Position numbers and translations under genes: made by a program
In this document: positions 42,715-52,100 of the stretch, piece after piece
How positions within the stretch are numbered: position 1 is the first letter of the stretch
How the letters are laid out: every line of letters begins with the position of its first letter
Origin: Virgibacillus_O sediminis
GTDB lineage: Bacteria; Bacillota; Bacilli; Bacillales; Amphibacillaceae
Assembly (NCBI RefSeq): GCF_042643265.1
Contig: NZ_JBHRRZ010000035.1
Location: 11,870 to 75,869 of the forward strand
Direction of reading: 5' to 3'
DNA length: 64,000 nt
The notes under the pieces: model-generated
Told to the model about the DNA's origin: nothing
The model's input: only the letters and a program-made list of their open reading frames with translations
Database searches by the model: none

Positions 42715-43893
42715 TTAAATTGCTTCCACGATCATGGCAATTCCCTGGCCTCCGCCAATGCAGAGGGAAGCAATTCCGTACCGTTGATTTCTCCGCTTCA
42801 GCTCACGGATCAGGGAATACAGCACCCTCGTGCCGCTCGCTCCGACTGGATGCCCGAGCGCAATGGCACCGCCGTTGACATTGACCTTGTCACGGTCCAG
42901 CCCCAGTTCTCGTTCAACAGCGATATACTGGGAGGCGAATGCTTCATTCACTTCAACCAGATCAATATCAGCCAGGCTTAGATTCGCTTTTTTCAACGCC
43001 ATTTTAATAGAAGGAGCCGGGCCGATACCCATATAGGCAGGGTCCACCCCTTGAATACCGTAGGACACTATTTTAGCGACCGGTTGGAGCCCCTTCTGCT
43101 GGACAAAGCTCTCCCCGGCAACAACGACAGCGCCTGCCCCGTCATTGATTCCGCTCGCATTGCCGCCGGTTACCGTTCCATCCTTCTTGAAAGAGGGCTT
43201 CAGGCCTGCGAGTGTTTCGACCGTCGTGTTATCGCGGATATGTTCATCCGTATCGACTTCCACTGTCCCTTTTTTCGTTTTTATTTCGACCGGGACAATC
43301 TCGTCGGCAAATTTTCCCGCATCCCTTGCTGCAACTGCGCGTTGATGGCTGAGGGCGGCATATTCATCCTGTTCCTCCCGCGTGATGGAAAATTTATCTG
43401 CCAGGTTTTCCGCCGTGATGCCCATGCCGGCTCCGATGTACTGGTCGGTCAGCGTATCCCATAGCATGTCGTCCATCTCGGGCGCCTTCAGCTTTGTGCC
43501 GAACCGGGCTCCCCTGATCACATGAGGCGACTGGCTCATATTTTCCGTACCGCCGGCAAGTGCTGCTTGTCCATCGCCAAGCATAATCGACTGTGCTGCT
43601 GATACGACCGACTGCAGACCTGACCCGCACAACCTGTTCACGGTGAGCGCTGGACTCGATTGGGGCACACCGCTTTTAAGCGCAATATGCCTCGTCAAAT
43701 ATGGAGCGTTTTTCGCTGAATGGATGACATTCCCCATCACACTGAAATCGATATCCTCCGGGTTCACTCCGCTGCGGCGGATCGCTTCCCTGCTGGCTGT
43801 GACACCAAGATCAGTCGGATCCACATCCTTCAAGCTTCCGCCGAATGTACCGAACGGCGTCCTCGCGCCTTCCAAAATATATACGTTTTCCAT
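42715..43893 (-). CDS. Acetyl-CoA C-acetyltransferase (thiolase)
   Basis: 392 residues from ATG 43893 (GAGGGGTG upstream). Complete thiolase triad: TVNRLCGSGLQ (nucleophile Cys), GGAIALGHPVGASGTR (His) and SLCIGGGQG (acid-base Cys). It splits acetoacetyl-CoA to two acetyl-CoA. Between the hydroxybutyrate dehydrogenase and the permease. In contrast to the thiolase at 37795 it has both Cys. Confidence 0.93.
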   Translation of the reverse strand: MENVYILEGARTPFGTFGGSLKDVDPTDLGVTASREAIRRSGVNPEDIDFSVMGNVIHSAKNAPYLTRHIALKSGVPQSSPALTVNRLCGSGLQSVVSAAQSIMLGDGQAALAGGTENMSQSPHVIRGARFGTKLKAPEMDDMLWDTLTDQYIGAGMGITAENLADKFSITREEQDEYAALSHQRAVAARDAGKFADEIVPVEIKTKKGTVEVDTDEHIRDNTTVETLAGLKPSFKKDGTVTGGNASGINDGAGAVVVAGESFVQQKGLQPVAKIVSYGIQGVDPAYMGIGPAPSIKMALKKANLSLADIDLVEVNEAFASQYIAVERELGLDRDKVNVNGGAIALGHPVGASGTRVLYSLIRELKRRNQRYGIASLCIGGGQGIAMIVEAI

Positions 43894-43930
43894 ACGTTCA
43901 CCCCTCAAAAATTTTTAATTGCATTATTGC

Positions 43931-44707
43931 TTATTGTGCGGTATAGCCGCCATCGAGCACCACTGCCTGTCCAGTAACACCTTTTGCCTTGTCGCTGGCA
44001 AGGAACAGGACATAATCGGCGATTTCCTGCACTTCTAGCAGGCGTTTTTGGGGAACCAGCGGATACAGCACTTCTTCGAGCACCTTTTCCACCGGTATAT
44101 TGCGGTTTTTCGCCAGGTCTTCAAACTGCCCCCGCACAAGCGGTGTATCGACATAGCCCGGACACATCGCATTCACCGTGATGCCGGCTTCGGCTCCTTC
44201 CAGTGCCGCCACCTTCGTCAGGCCGATCAGCCCATGCTTCGCGCTGTTGTAGGCCGCCTTGCCGGCAAAGCCGATCAGGCCGTTAATCGAGGCCATATTG
44301 ATGATCCGGCCGCTCCCCTGCTTTTTCATGATCGGGAATGCATGCTTGATCGCCATAAATGGAGCCACCTGCATGATACGGGTAATCTGCTCGAACTTCT
44401 CCGTCGGAAAATCCTCCAAGGACGCGACATGCTGGAGCCCGGCATTATTGACCAGCACATCCAGCCTGCCGTATATTTTTACTGTCTGGTCGATTGTCTG
44501 CTTCAGCTGCTCTTCCTCTGTCACATCGCATGCCAGCCCAATACAGTCAAAGCCCTGCTGCTTCAAGTCTTCGGCAGCCTCCATCACTTTTTCTTCATTA
44601 ATATCCGAAAGTACCACCTTTGCCCCTTCTTTGGCAAACTCCCTGGCAATCTCCCGTCCGATTCCGCTACCTGCACCGGTGATGTACGCAACTTTTCCCT
44701 CTACCAT
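43931..44707 (-). CDS. 3-hydroxybutyrate dehydrogenase (SDR family)
   Basis: 258 residues. SDR signature: TGAGSGIGREIA (NAD binding), NNAGLQHV, Ser in NMASINGL, YNSAKHG (Tyr-Lys), and the product-binding region near TVNAMCPGYVDTPL. The segment LQHVASLEDFP is typical of D-3-hydroxybutyrate dehydrogenases. Oxidises 3-hydroxybutyrate to acetoacetate. First gene of the operon; TTCATA-N17-TATACT upstream is a possible promoter. Confidence 0.9.
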   Translation of the reverse strand: MVEGKVAYITGAGSGIGREIAREFAKEGAKVVLSDINEEKVMEAAEDLKQQGFDCIGLACDVTEEEQLKQTIDQTVKIYGRLDVLVNNAGLQHVASLEDFPTEKFEQITRIMQVAPFMAIKHAFPIMKKQGSGRIINMASINGLIGFAGKAAYNSAKHGLIGLTKVAALEGAEAGITVNAMCPGYVDTPLVRGQFEDLAKNRNIPVEKVLEEVLYPLVPQKRLLEVQEIADYVLFLASDKAKGVTGQAVVLDGGYTAQ

Positions 44708-44892
44708 TTTTTATCCCGACTCCTTTCCAAATATGTCTACGAATCTCTCAAGCTACTGGCTCCAAACTGGGACCCATAACCTTCTGTCTTCAGTATACTA
44801 TGCTAATCGTATCATATGAACTTTTTTTGCTCCTCCATGGCGTACGTGGCTCCAGGGGCTGGCCATGCTTGGCCAATACGGTTAAAATGGCC

Positions 44893-44936
44893 AAAAAAAG
44901 CCTGCCCTTTGCAATTTCGGCAAGGGGCAGGCTTTT
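44893..44936 (-). terminator. Terminator of the NCS1 permease gene
   Basis: A 17-bp stem (AAAAGCCTGCCCCTTGC with GCAAAGGGCAGGCTTTT, one G-U) and seven T, directly after the stop. Confidence 0.92.
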
Positions 44937-44939
44937 AAG

Positions 44940-46337
44940 TTACGCGATATAATCTTCTTTTTCTATATCGTCCGTATCGTTTTTGATATAATATTTTCCT
45001 TTTGTATAGATGGCCAGTGCGACAGTGAGAACTGCTGCTAGAAGGGCGGCGAAGAAGGCTGCCGTACTCTGCAGGAATTCTCCCATGAATCCGATGGCAG
45101 CGATCGTTCCCAAGCCGCTTGCAATCAGCAAGGACGCGACACCTACCGGGTTCCATTTGTACAGATTGTCTTGTCTGGCCTCATAATACCTTGGCCCGAT
45201 CTTCAGGATTTTCTTCACGATTACCGCGTCAGCCACTAAGATGGCTGCCCATGTCATCAGGAAGACCCCCTGGAAGGTCATGACCAGTTCCAGATGATTG
45301 ACGATTCCTCCGAGCATGAGAATCATCGCAGTGACACCGGTAATGACGACCCAGAAACGTCGGCCGGGCACGAATTTGAAGACATTCTCAAAGAACGTCG
45401 ACAGTGAAAGAGATCCACTGTAAATATTCGTAATGTTGATCCGGATTTGGGTGAGCATCGTAAACAGCGCTCCCCAAACACCAAGAAGCAGCACGATATA
45501 TACGCCTGGATTCGGTTCGCCCAGACGGACACCAAACCAGATGCCGAGTCCGCCCATGACACCGAAACAGAAGATCTGCGGAATAAATCCAATAGCGAAG
45601 ATACCGATTTTCGTATCTTTCGGCTTCAAGAAACGGGCATAGTCAGAGGCAAGCAATGGGGTAAGCCCCATGATTCCGTGCTGCATGCCGATACAAAGCA
45701 GCAATGCGGTTCCGCCTACCTGGACTCCTTCCGGCATATATGACCAGAAGCTTCCTTCATATACAGATGGTGTTGTTGCTGCCATGGCGATCGCTGCGAT
45801 CAGAAAGACAAAAAAGAGGGGTAATGACCATTTTTGCAGCTTATCCAATTGTTTGATTCCAAACCAGTTCAGCGGAATGACGAGCGTACCGAATATGACG
45901 ATCAGCACCCATTCCGGGATGGCCGGGAGAAACTCATGGACGGCTGCGACCAGGATCAATCCTTCCAGTGCACAGTACATGATAAAATTTGTGGCATAAA
46001 TAAACGAGGTCAGCGATGCACCGATATAGCCGAATCCTCCACCCCTGGACAATAGATTGACGTTCATCCCCGATTTGGCGGAGAGGTACGCAATGAATGT
46101 CCCTAGGATACCGGCGACGATAATCGCATAAACTGCGGAGATAATTGCGTTGATTGCTCCAAATTGAAGTGCCATGACACTCCCCATTTGGAAGTAGAAA
46201 ATTGCGGTGGCAATCCCAAACGTAATATTGGTAATGCTCAACCATCCCATATTCCTTTTGTTGCGTGGTACTCTGTCTAATGAATAATCGTCTCCGGTAT
46301 TTGTCCCTGTATGTTGATTTTCTTGTACAGGAGCCAT
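44940..46337 (-). CDS. NCS1 family cytosine/purine permease
   Basis: 465 residues from ATG 46337. Twelve membrane segments; NCS1 traits are SITNITFGIATAIFYFQMGSVMAL at helix 1, SGMNVNLLSRGGGFGYIGAS and NITNIYSGSLSLS. Members carry cytosine, purines or related bases with Na+ or H+. Closest by eye to the CodB-like branch. Monocistronic, no nucleobase enzymes adjoin. Confidence 0.85.
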   Translation of the reverse strand: MAPVQENQHTGTNTGDDYSLDRVPRNKRNMGWLSITNITFGIATAIFYFQMGSVMALQFGAINAIISAVYAIIVAGILGTFIAYLSAKSGMNVNLLSRGGGFGYIGASLTSFIYATNFIMYCALEGLILVAAVHEFLPAIPEWVLIVIFGTLVIPLNWFGIKQLDKLQKWSLPLFFVFLIAAIAMAATTPSVYEGSFWSYMPEGVQVGGTALLLCIGMQHGIMGLTPLLASDYARFLKPKDTKIGIFAIGFIPQIFCFGVMGGLGIWFGVRLGEPNPGVYIVLLLGVWGALFTMLTQIRINITNIYSGSLSLSTFFENVFKFVPGRRFWVVITGVTAMILMLGGIVNHLELVMTFQGVFLMTWAAILVADAVIVKKILKIGPRYYEARQDNLYKWNPVGVASLLIASGLGTIAAIGFMGEFLQSTAAFFAALLAAVLTVALAIYTKGKYYIKNDTDDIEKEDYIA

Positions 46338-46650
46338 AATTATCAACTTCCCTTCCCTAGATGTATTTAGATGTCTGGATTAGTGCAACGTTTATAAACA
46401 TAACAATTTAGGCAAATTCCTTCAACCGCGGTAATTCACCATTAAACGTCATATAATTGCCAATAATACGTTATACCATCAATATACTGCGTTTATCATA
46501 CAGATAGCATGCCCTTTCTCCGTGGAAAGCGCTTTATCTCAAGCTGTCCCTGACTTGCACGTCCTATAAAAACCCAGAAAAAACACCAGCAATATATTAA
46601 CCCTATTTCCATCGAAACCATATATAATGGTAAATATAGGGGGTAATAGT
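46338..46650. other. Intergenic region between divergent permease and spo0M genes
   Basis: Promoter region only. TATAAT near 46623 could be the spo0M -10. No hairpin or operator recognised. Confidence 0.4.
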
Positions 46651-47409
46651 ATGTTTAAGAAAATTTTGGCCAGTGTGGGAATCGGCAATGCGAAAGTGGA
46701 TACGCAGCTGGAGAGCAAAGAGCTTGTACCCGGCGGCCCTGTCCGCGGGAAGGTGATCGTGCAAGGCGGAAAGGCTCCCCAGCATGTGGAAAAAGTCCAG
46801 CTGTTTTTGATGACAGAGGTGACACAGGAAAAGGATGGCCGCAAATACTATGAAGATATGGTTCTGGATTTCTTTGTCCTCGGCAACTCCTTCACTATTC
46901 AAGAGGGGGAATGGAAAGAAATGGACTTTCACTTTACCCTGCCCTTACATACACCGCCGACAATCGGGCGGACGAAGGTATGGATCCAGACAGGCATGGA
47001 TGTTCCAAATGCCATTGACCCGACGGATCGGGATTTTATAAACATCAGCCCGCATCCATATATGGACACCGTTCTCCAGTCGTTGACGAATGAGTTGGGA
47101 TTCGGCCTGAAGCAAGTGGATATGGAGTACTCCAGAAGATACCGTTATGTCCAGGAGTTTGAATTTCTGCCGAGCGGCGACTTTCGAAGAGATTTGGATG
47201 AACTGGAAGCCATGTTCTCGATCAAGCAGGATGGCGTAGAATTGCTGTTGCAGATCGACCGGCGTGCCAAAGGGCTTGGCGGATTATTTGCGGAAGCACT
47301 GGACATCGACGAAAAGTTTGTAAACGTGGAATTCACCAGCAAGGAAATCGAACAGGGTTCTTCCTATATCGCAGAAAAACTGCGCCAAATTATTGCCGAG
47401 CATAGCTAA
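46651..47409 (+). CDS. spo0M: Sporulation-control protein Spo0M
   Basis: 252 residues from ATG 46651 (GGGGG upstream), beginning MFKKILASVGIGNAKVDTQL. Arrestin-like beta-sandwich: VPGGPVRGKVIVQGGKAPQ and WKEMDFHFTLPLHTP. Spo0M influences entry into sporulation in B. subtilis. Monocistronic. Confidence 0.93.
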   Translation: MFKKILASVGIGNAKVDTQLESKELVPGGPVRGKVIVQGGKAPQHVEKVQLFLMTEVTQEKDGRKYYEDMVLDFFVLGNSFTIQEGEWKEMDFHFTLPLHTPPTIGRTKVWIQTGMDVPNAIDPTDRDFINISPHPYMDTVLQSLTNELGFGLKQVDMEYSRRYRYVQEFEFLPSGDFRRDLDELEAMFSIKQDGVELLLQIDRRAKGLGGLFAEALDIDEKFVNVEFTSKEIEQGSSYIAEKLRQIIAEHS

Positions 47410-47422
47410 TGGAAGAATCGAC

Positions 47423-47450
47423 GTCTGTTTTGAGCAAAACAGGCATTTTT
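47423..47450 (+). terminator. Terminator of spo0M
   Basis: GTCTGTTTT pairs with AAAACAGGC (one G-U), then ATTTTT. Confidence 0.8.
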
Positions 47451-47514
47451 CTTCCATACTAAAACGAAAGACTTGCGGTCATACTAACAGAAATAACAGC
47501 TAAAGGAGTACGGT

Positions 47515-48246
47515 ATGATCTACCAAGCAAAACAAGGGCAAGTCAATTACGGTTTTACGATTGGAATTTTGATGCTGGATACGAATGTTCCAAGGATCCC
47601 GGGGGATGTTGGCAATGCCACCACCTACCCCTATCCTGTCATCTACCGCACCTTGAAAAATGTTACGGCCAAGCGAATTGCCGTTAAAGATGATACGATT
47701 CTGCCGGAAATCATGGAAAAGGGGCGGGAGCTTGTGCAAAATGGCGCAAAAGCGATCACGGCAGACTGCGGCTTTCTGCAGTTTTACCAGAGGGAACTGC
47801 GGGATGCTTTGAACGTGCCCGTATTTTTATCCAGTCTGCTGCAGCTGCCATTTCTCTTCCTGATGTTGGACAAATCGGAGGATATCGGCATCATTACCGC
47901 AGATTCCACCCTCCTTGATCGGAACCTGCTGTCTAAAATTGGCCTCGACGAGCCACATCGCGTGCAGATTGCAGGACTGCAGAATTCCTCTTACTTTTAT
48001 GAGGCGTTTGTTGCGGAAAGTGGTACATTGAATGAGGATGGAATCAGGCAGGAGGTGGTGGGCCTGGCAGTAAACATGGTGAAGGAGAACCCGCAGATCA
48101 AAGCGGTCTTGCTTGAATGCAGCTTCCTGCCGACCTACTCTAAAGCGGTTCAGGAGGCAGTCCAGCTTCCGGTTTTTGATTATAGGACGATGATTGATTA
48201 TGTCCAACATTCCTATCGGCGAGGGAATATAAACGGTTTTCTTTAG
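47515..48246 (+). CDS. Aspartate/glutamate racemase family protein
   Basis: 243 residues. Two catalytic-type Cys in TADCGFLQFYQ and LLECSFLPTYS, the Asp/Glu/hydantoin racemase pattern, though with unusual flanking residues. No signal. AAAGGAG precedes the ATG. Substrate not predictable. Monocistronic. Confidence 0.8.
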   Translation: MIYQAKQGQVNYGFTIGILMLDTNVPRIPGDVGNATTYPYPVIYRTLKNVTAKRIAVKDDTILPEIMEKGRELVQNGAKAITADCGFLQFYQRELRDALNVPVFLSSLLQLPFLFLMLDKSEDIGIITADSTLLDRNLLSKIGLDEPHRVQIAGLQNSSYFYEAFVAESGTLNEDGIRQEVVGLAVNMVKENPQIKAVLLECSFLPTYSKAVQEAVQLPVFDYRTMIDYVQHSYRRGNINGFL

Positions 48247-48305
48247 AATCCGCAGCCTGTGGATCAAAATGGAGAGGCTGAAGTTCGGCAGACAGGTACC
48301 TGCAG

Positions 48306-48334
48306 TTTTCATCTCCGGCCATTTTGGGTATAAT
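48306..48334 (+). promoter_or_regulatory. Promoter of the antitoxin RNA
   Basis: TTTTCA, 17 bases, TATAAT on the plus strand, pointing into the toxin transcript. Confidence 0.65.
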
Positions 48335-48340
48335 GAAAGT

Positions 48341-48482
48341 AGACTCGAGCATAAGATAAAAAAAGGCCGTTAGTGCAGACACACTAACAGCCGTGTACAA
48401 CAGCCCTTCAAGGGGGCGACACACAATAAGAGCGGCATAACCACCCTAATCGCTTGCCAGGCTTATAGGGTGGTTATTTTTT
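48341..48482 (+). ncRNA. Antisense antitoxin RNA of a type I toxin-antitoxin locus
   Basis: Predicted from the promoter at 48306-48334 and a strong terminator at 48437-48482: 12-bp stem ATAACCACCCTA with TAGGGTGGTTAT, then T-run. It is antisense to the toxin mRNA 3' end and the last codons of the toxin, the layout of RatA/TxpA and SR4/BsrG. Ends are approximate. Confidence 0.72.
48365..48392 (-). terminator. Terminator of the toxin mRNA
   Basis: On the minus strand GGCTGTTAGTG pairs with CACTAACGGCC, then seven T. Confidence 0.85.
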
Positions 48483-48554
48483 ATGATTCGATTGAATCGC
48501 AACGATCAACGTTCCAAAGGAAATCATCAACACTAGCGATTCAAATACCGTCAA
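48474..48554 (-). CDS. Putative holin-like type I toxin
   Basis: 26 residues, beginning TTG (read as Met) TVFESLVLMISFGTLIV and ending in NHKK: one membrane helix with a basic tail. This is the pattern of the putative holin-like toxin family (TxpA/BsrG-like relatives that usually begin MTVFESL or MTVYESL). AAGGGGGTG lies 8 bases before the TTG. Upstream TGATACAAT is a possible extended -10. An antisense RNA overlaps its 3' end. Too short for standard gene finders. It should disturb the membrane when not repressed; this is known of the family and not shown here. Confidence 0.88.
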   Translation of the reverse strand: MTVFESLVLMISFGTLIVAIQSNHKK

Positions 48555-48678
48555 AAGGCATCACCCCCTTCCTGTCGGGAAGTCGGGGAGTGAGCCACCA
48601 CCCATGAAAGCCTTATTGTACATAGATATTGTATCAAATTTCTACCGGCAAAAACAGAACATATTTTCCTATAGGGAG

Positions 48679-48828
48679 TTATCTGTTCGAATTTGTATTT
48701 TTAACCCGGTTCAATAGCCTTCTTTTGGCCAGTTCCATCTCCAGATACCTGATGAAGTCATCTGCAAGTTGCATGGTGGTTGCTTTTTTATATGCTTCCA
48801 TGAGCAGCCCGTCCGATAAGTGTTTCAT
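48679..48828 (-). CDS. sda: Sporulation checkpoint protein Sda
   Basis: 49 residues, beginning MKHLSDGLLMEAYKKATT and including LADDFIRYLEMELAKRRL: the two-helix hairpin of Sda. AAGGGAG lies 6 bases before ATG 48828. Sda binds the kinase KinA and blocks the phosphorelay when replication is disturbed. No DnaA box could be recognised upstream, although DnaA controls sda in B. subtilis. Confidence 0.9.
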   Translation of the reverse strand: MKHLSDGLLMEAYKKATTMQLADDFIRYLEMELAKRRLLNRVKNTNSNR

Positions 48829-48898
48829 GATTGGCTCCCTTCACGGTCAATTAGTGTGTGTTCATTGAATCTGCCAGAAATCTTGTATAGTTGGGATA

Positions 48899-49016
48899 GC
48901 CGCTTCGGAAATATGCTTCGCTTTCCGCGGGTGGCTGGTGAGCCATCTTGTGCTTCGCACTGCGGGTCTCGCCTAGGCCTTTCCTCCCGCTGGAGTCTAC
49001 GCATATTTCCTACGCT
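48899..49016 (-). repeat. Bacillaceae-type foldable repeat, copy C
   Basis: Minus strand: GGAAATATGC, TAGACTCCAGCGGGAGGAAA, AGGCGAGACC, GCAGTGCGAAGCACAAG, GGCTCACCAGCC, CCGCGGAAAGCGAAG, GCATATTTCC. The terminal blocks are perfect 10-bp complements. Confidence 0.88.
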
Positions 49017-49148
49017 GAATTGGTGCATCATTCGTTTTTCCACTAAAGCAATTTGGTTATGTCGCCGGACTTCTGTTCCAAGGAAGGGATAGAGCTCTGG
49101 CTTATAAGTAACCAATTTATCGGTTTAGCTATATCAACACATCTGGCA

Positions 49149-52100
49149 CTACTTCAACACAAACTTCGTCTCACTGAATCCTTCCTTCGTTTTGTCCACT
49201 TGCAGCACGGCTGGGAAGATGGATTTCAGCTCCTGGACGTGAGAGATGACGCCGATCATGCGTCCGGACTGCTGGAGATCGACAAGGGCATCGATTGCCT
49301 TGTTGAGTGCTTCCTCGTCCAAAGTGCCGAAACCTTCGTCGATGAACATCGTTTCCATGGAGATATTGCCCTGGAAGCTTTGGATGACATCGGACATGCC
49401 GAGCGCGAGGCAGAGAGATGCATTGAACTTCTCGCCGCCGGATAGGGTTTTGACGTCCCTCGTCTGTCCTGTGTAGGCATCATAGACATCGAGGGCGAGC
49501 CCGCTCTGGCGGCCGTTCGCTTCCTGGCGGTCGCTGCGGCTGAGGAAGAATTGCCCGTTGGACAGGCGGTTAAGCCGGTGGTTGGCGGCATCGATAATTT
49601 GTTCGAGATACTCCATCTGCAGATAGCGCTCGAATGAGATTTTGCGGGGGTTCTGCCCGCGGATCATGTCATGCAGATCTGTGATGGTGCCGAGTTTTTT
49701 CTCCGCTTGCCGCACCTGTTCGCCTGCTTCCATCAGCTTCTCCTTGATGGAAGTTGCTTCTTTATGATGCTCCAACGACTGATTCCATGTTTTCCATGCC
49801 ACTTCATAGGCCTGTTTCAGGCTCTCCAGTTGCTCCTTCATATCTGTCAGGTCAACGCGCGACTTGTCTTTCAAGCTCTCTTTGAGTTCATTAACCTGCT
49901 GCTCCAGTGTCGTGCGATTCTGCTTGAACTGCTCAATATCCTTGGACAGCTGTTCCCGTTCAGCGGTGGAAAGCTTCGCCTGTTGGTATGCCTCTACTGC
50001 TTCGAAGCCGACCCGTTTCAGCTCATCCTCAAACTGTGAGACTGCTTGAATGCGTTTTTCTTCTGCTTCCTTGGCCTGACGCTTTGCATGCTCCAGGTTG
50101 GAGGCAGCTTTGGTCTGCTGTTCTTTAGCCTGCTGCAGTTCGGTCTGTACACGCTCCCAGGCCTGTTCCATCTCTGTCTTCGCTTTTTCCGTTTCCGCTA
50201 ATTTCTTTTCTAGGACGGACAAGGTGCGGATTTCTTCCGGAATTTTCTGCAGCCGGTCCTTATATACCGCCTTTTCCGTCTGATAGGCAGTCGAGGCTTC
50301 ATGATAAGCTTTGGTCAAGCTCTCCTCCTGCTCCTCGAGCTTGCGCACCGCCTCATTGAGCTTTTCTTGCGCTTCTTTTAGCTGGCCGAGCTGTTTTTGC
50401 TGTTCCTGAAGGGCGTTCACTTCCTGTCCAAGCTGCTTGCCGTCTGCTTTCAACTGCTGATAGACAGCATAGGCGTCGTTCTTTTCCACCCCATAAGCCG
50501 AGGCTTCTTTGGCCTGTTCCTCCATCTGCCGTTCATTCGCCTTCAAGGAGGCGGCGGCATCCCGGTACATGCGCTCTGTTTCGTCGAGCTGTTTGCGGCG
50601 CTGTTCCAGTTCTTCTTTGGAGACATCCCCGTCTGCTGCTGTGGCTTTTGCCGGATGGTCGATGCTGCCGCAGACTGGGCAGGCTTCCCCATCATGGAGG
50701 TGCCCGGCGAGAATGCTTGCCTGGTCTTCCAGCCAGCGGTTTTCCAGTTCCTTATAGGCTTTATTCGCCTGTTCATAGACCGCCTGTTTCTGCTCCATGT
50801 CCTTTTGGAGTCCCTGATGTTCCTGCCCGGTTTTCAGCAGCGCCTGGACGACACGGACTTTCTCCCTCATTTGACTGAGGGTCTCCTGCTTATTCGACAG
50901 CTCGCCCACCGCCCGGTCCAATTTTCCGATCTGCTCTTGTTGCTTGTCCGCCTGCCGCCTTTTCTCCTGTTTATCCTTATGCAGGCGTTTCAGGTTTTCT
51001 TCATGCTTGGCGGCTGTTTTCCGCAAATTCTCTATTGTTTGTTTCCGGTCATCAATCTCCTTGACCACTGGCATGAACTCCTGCAGCTGGTCGAGATTCT
51101 TCCGTAATGCTTCCCGGTCCTTTTCCTTCGCCTCTTCTTCTCGATAGCGGCCTTCCGCCTTTTCCAGTGCTTCTGCCGCTGTCTTTTGCGCTGTTTCTGC
51201 GTTGGCGAGAGTGCTTATCTTTTCCTTTTCTTCCTGACGGCGTTCTTCTGCCTGCTTTTCATATGGCGAGATGCCTTCTGCCCGCTCCGCTTCGGCCAAC
51301 TGCCTTTCTTTCCCTTTATAAAATGGCAGCTGTTCATTCAGCTCGTGCAGCTGGTTGGTTTTCCGCTCGAGATTTTCAAAGCTTTCATTCAAGGCCTTGG
51401 CCTGATGGAACTCATTCTGTTTCTGATCATGCTGCTGATACGCTTTTTCATAGGTTGCCTTATCGGTCTCCATCCGTTTTTCGTAATGGAAAACTTCCGC
51501 ATCCAGCCCCTCGATCAGCTGATTTTCATTGTAATGCTCTCCCGCCAGCAGCTGAAACAGCTGGGAATCCTCCCGCTTTGGCAATGCCGCCTGTACCCGG
51601 CTCACATACTGCTGGCGCTGCTGGTCTGCCTGCTGATAGACTTTCTCGGCTGCCGCTTTTTTCTCGCGCAGGCCCTCGCCGATTTTCTTGTACGGCTCTG
51701 TCTTGAACAACCGGCGGAGAATCTCTTCCTTATTCTCTGTCTGAGAGGTGAGCAGCTTACGAAATTCCCCTTGCGGAAGCATGACAATCTGGCGAAATTG
51801 CTCCTTGGTAAGCCCGATCAGCGCCTCGATCTTTCTATCAATCTCCGAGACGATCTGCCTGTCCACACATGGCTTTTCCCCGTCCGGCAGCTTCTCATAG
51901 AATTCGTATTTTTCCCCGGTCTTGGATTTGTTGCCCTTCTTGACATGGCCGAGCTGCCGCAGTACGCGGTAGGTCCTGCCGCCCAGTTCAAATTCCAGCT
52001 CGACTGCTGTATGTATGGCATCCTCGGCAAAATCACTGCGCATCATCATTGTCTGATCCCGGTCCTGGCCGCTCGCCGAACCATACAGGGCAAAGCAGAT

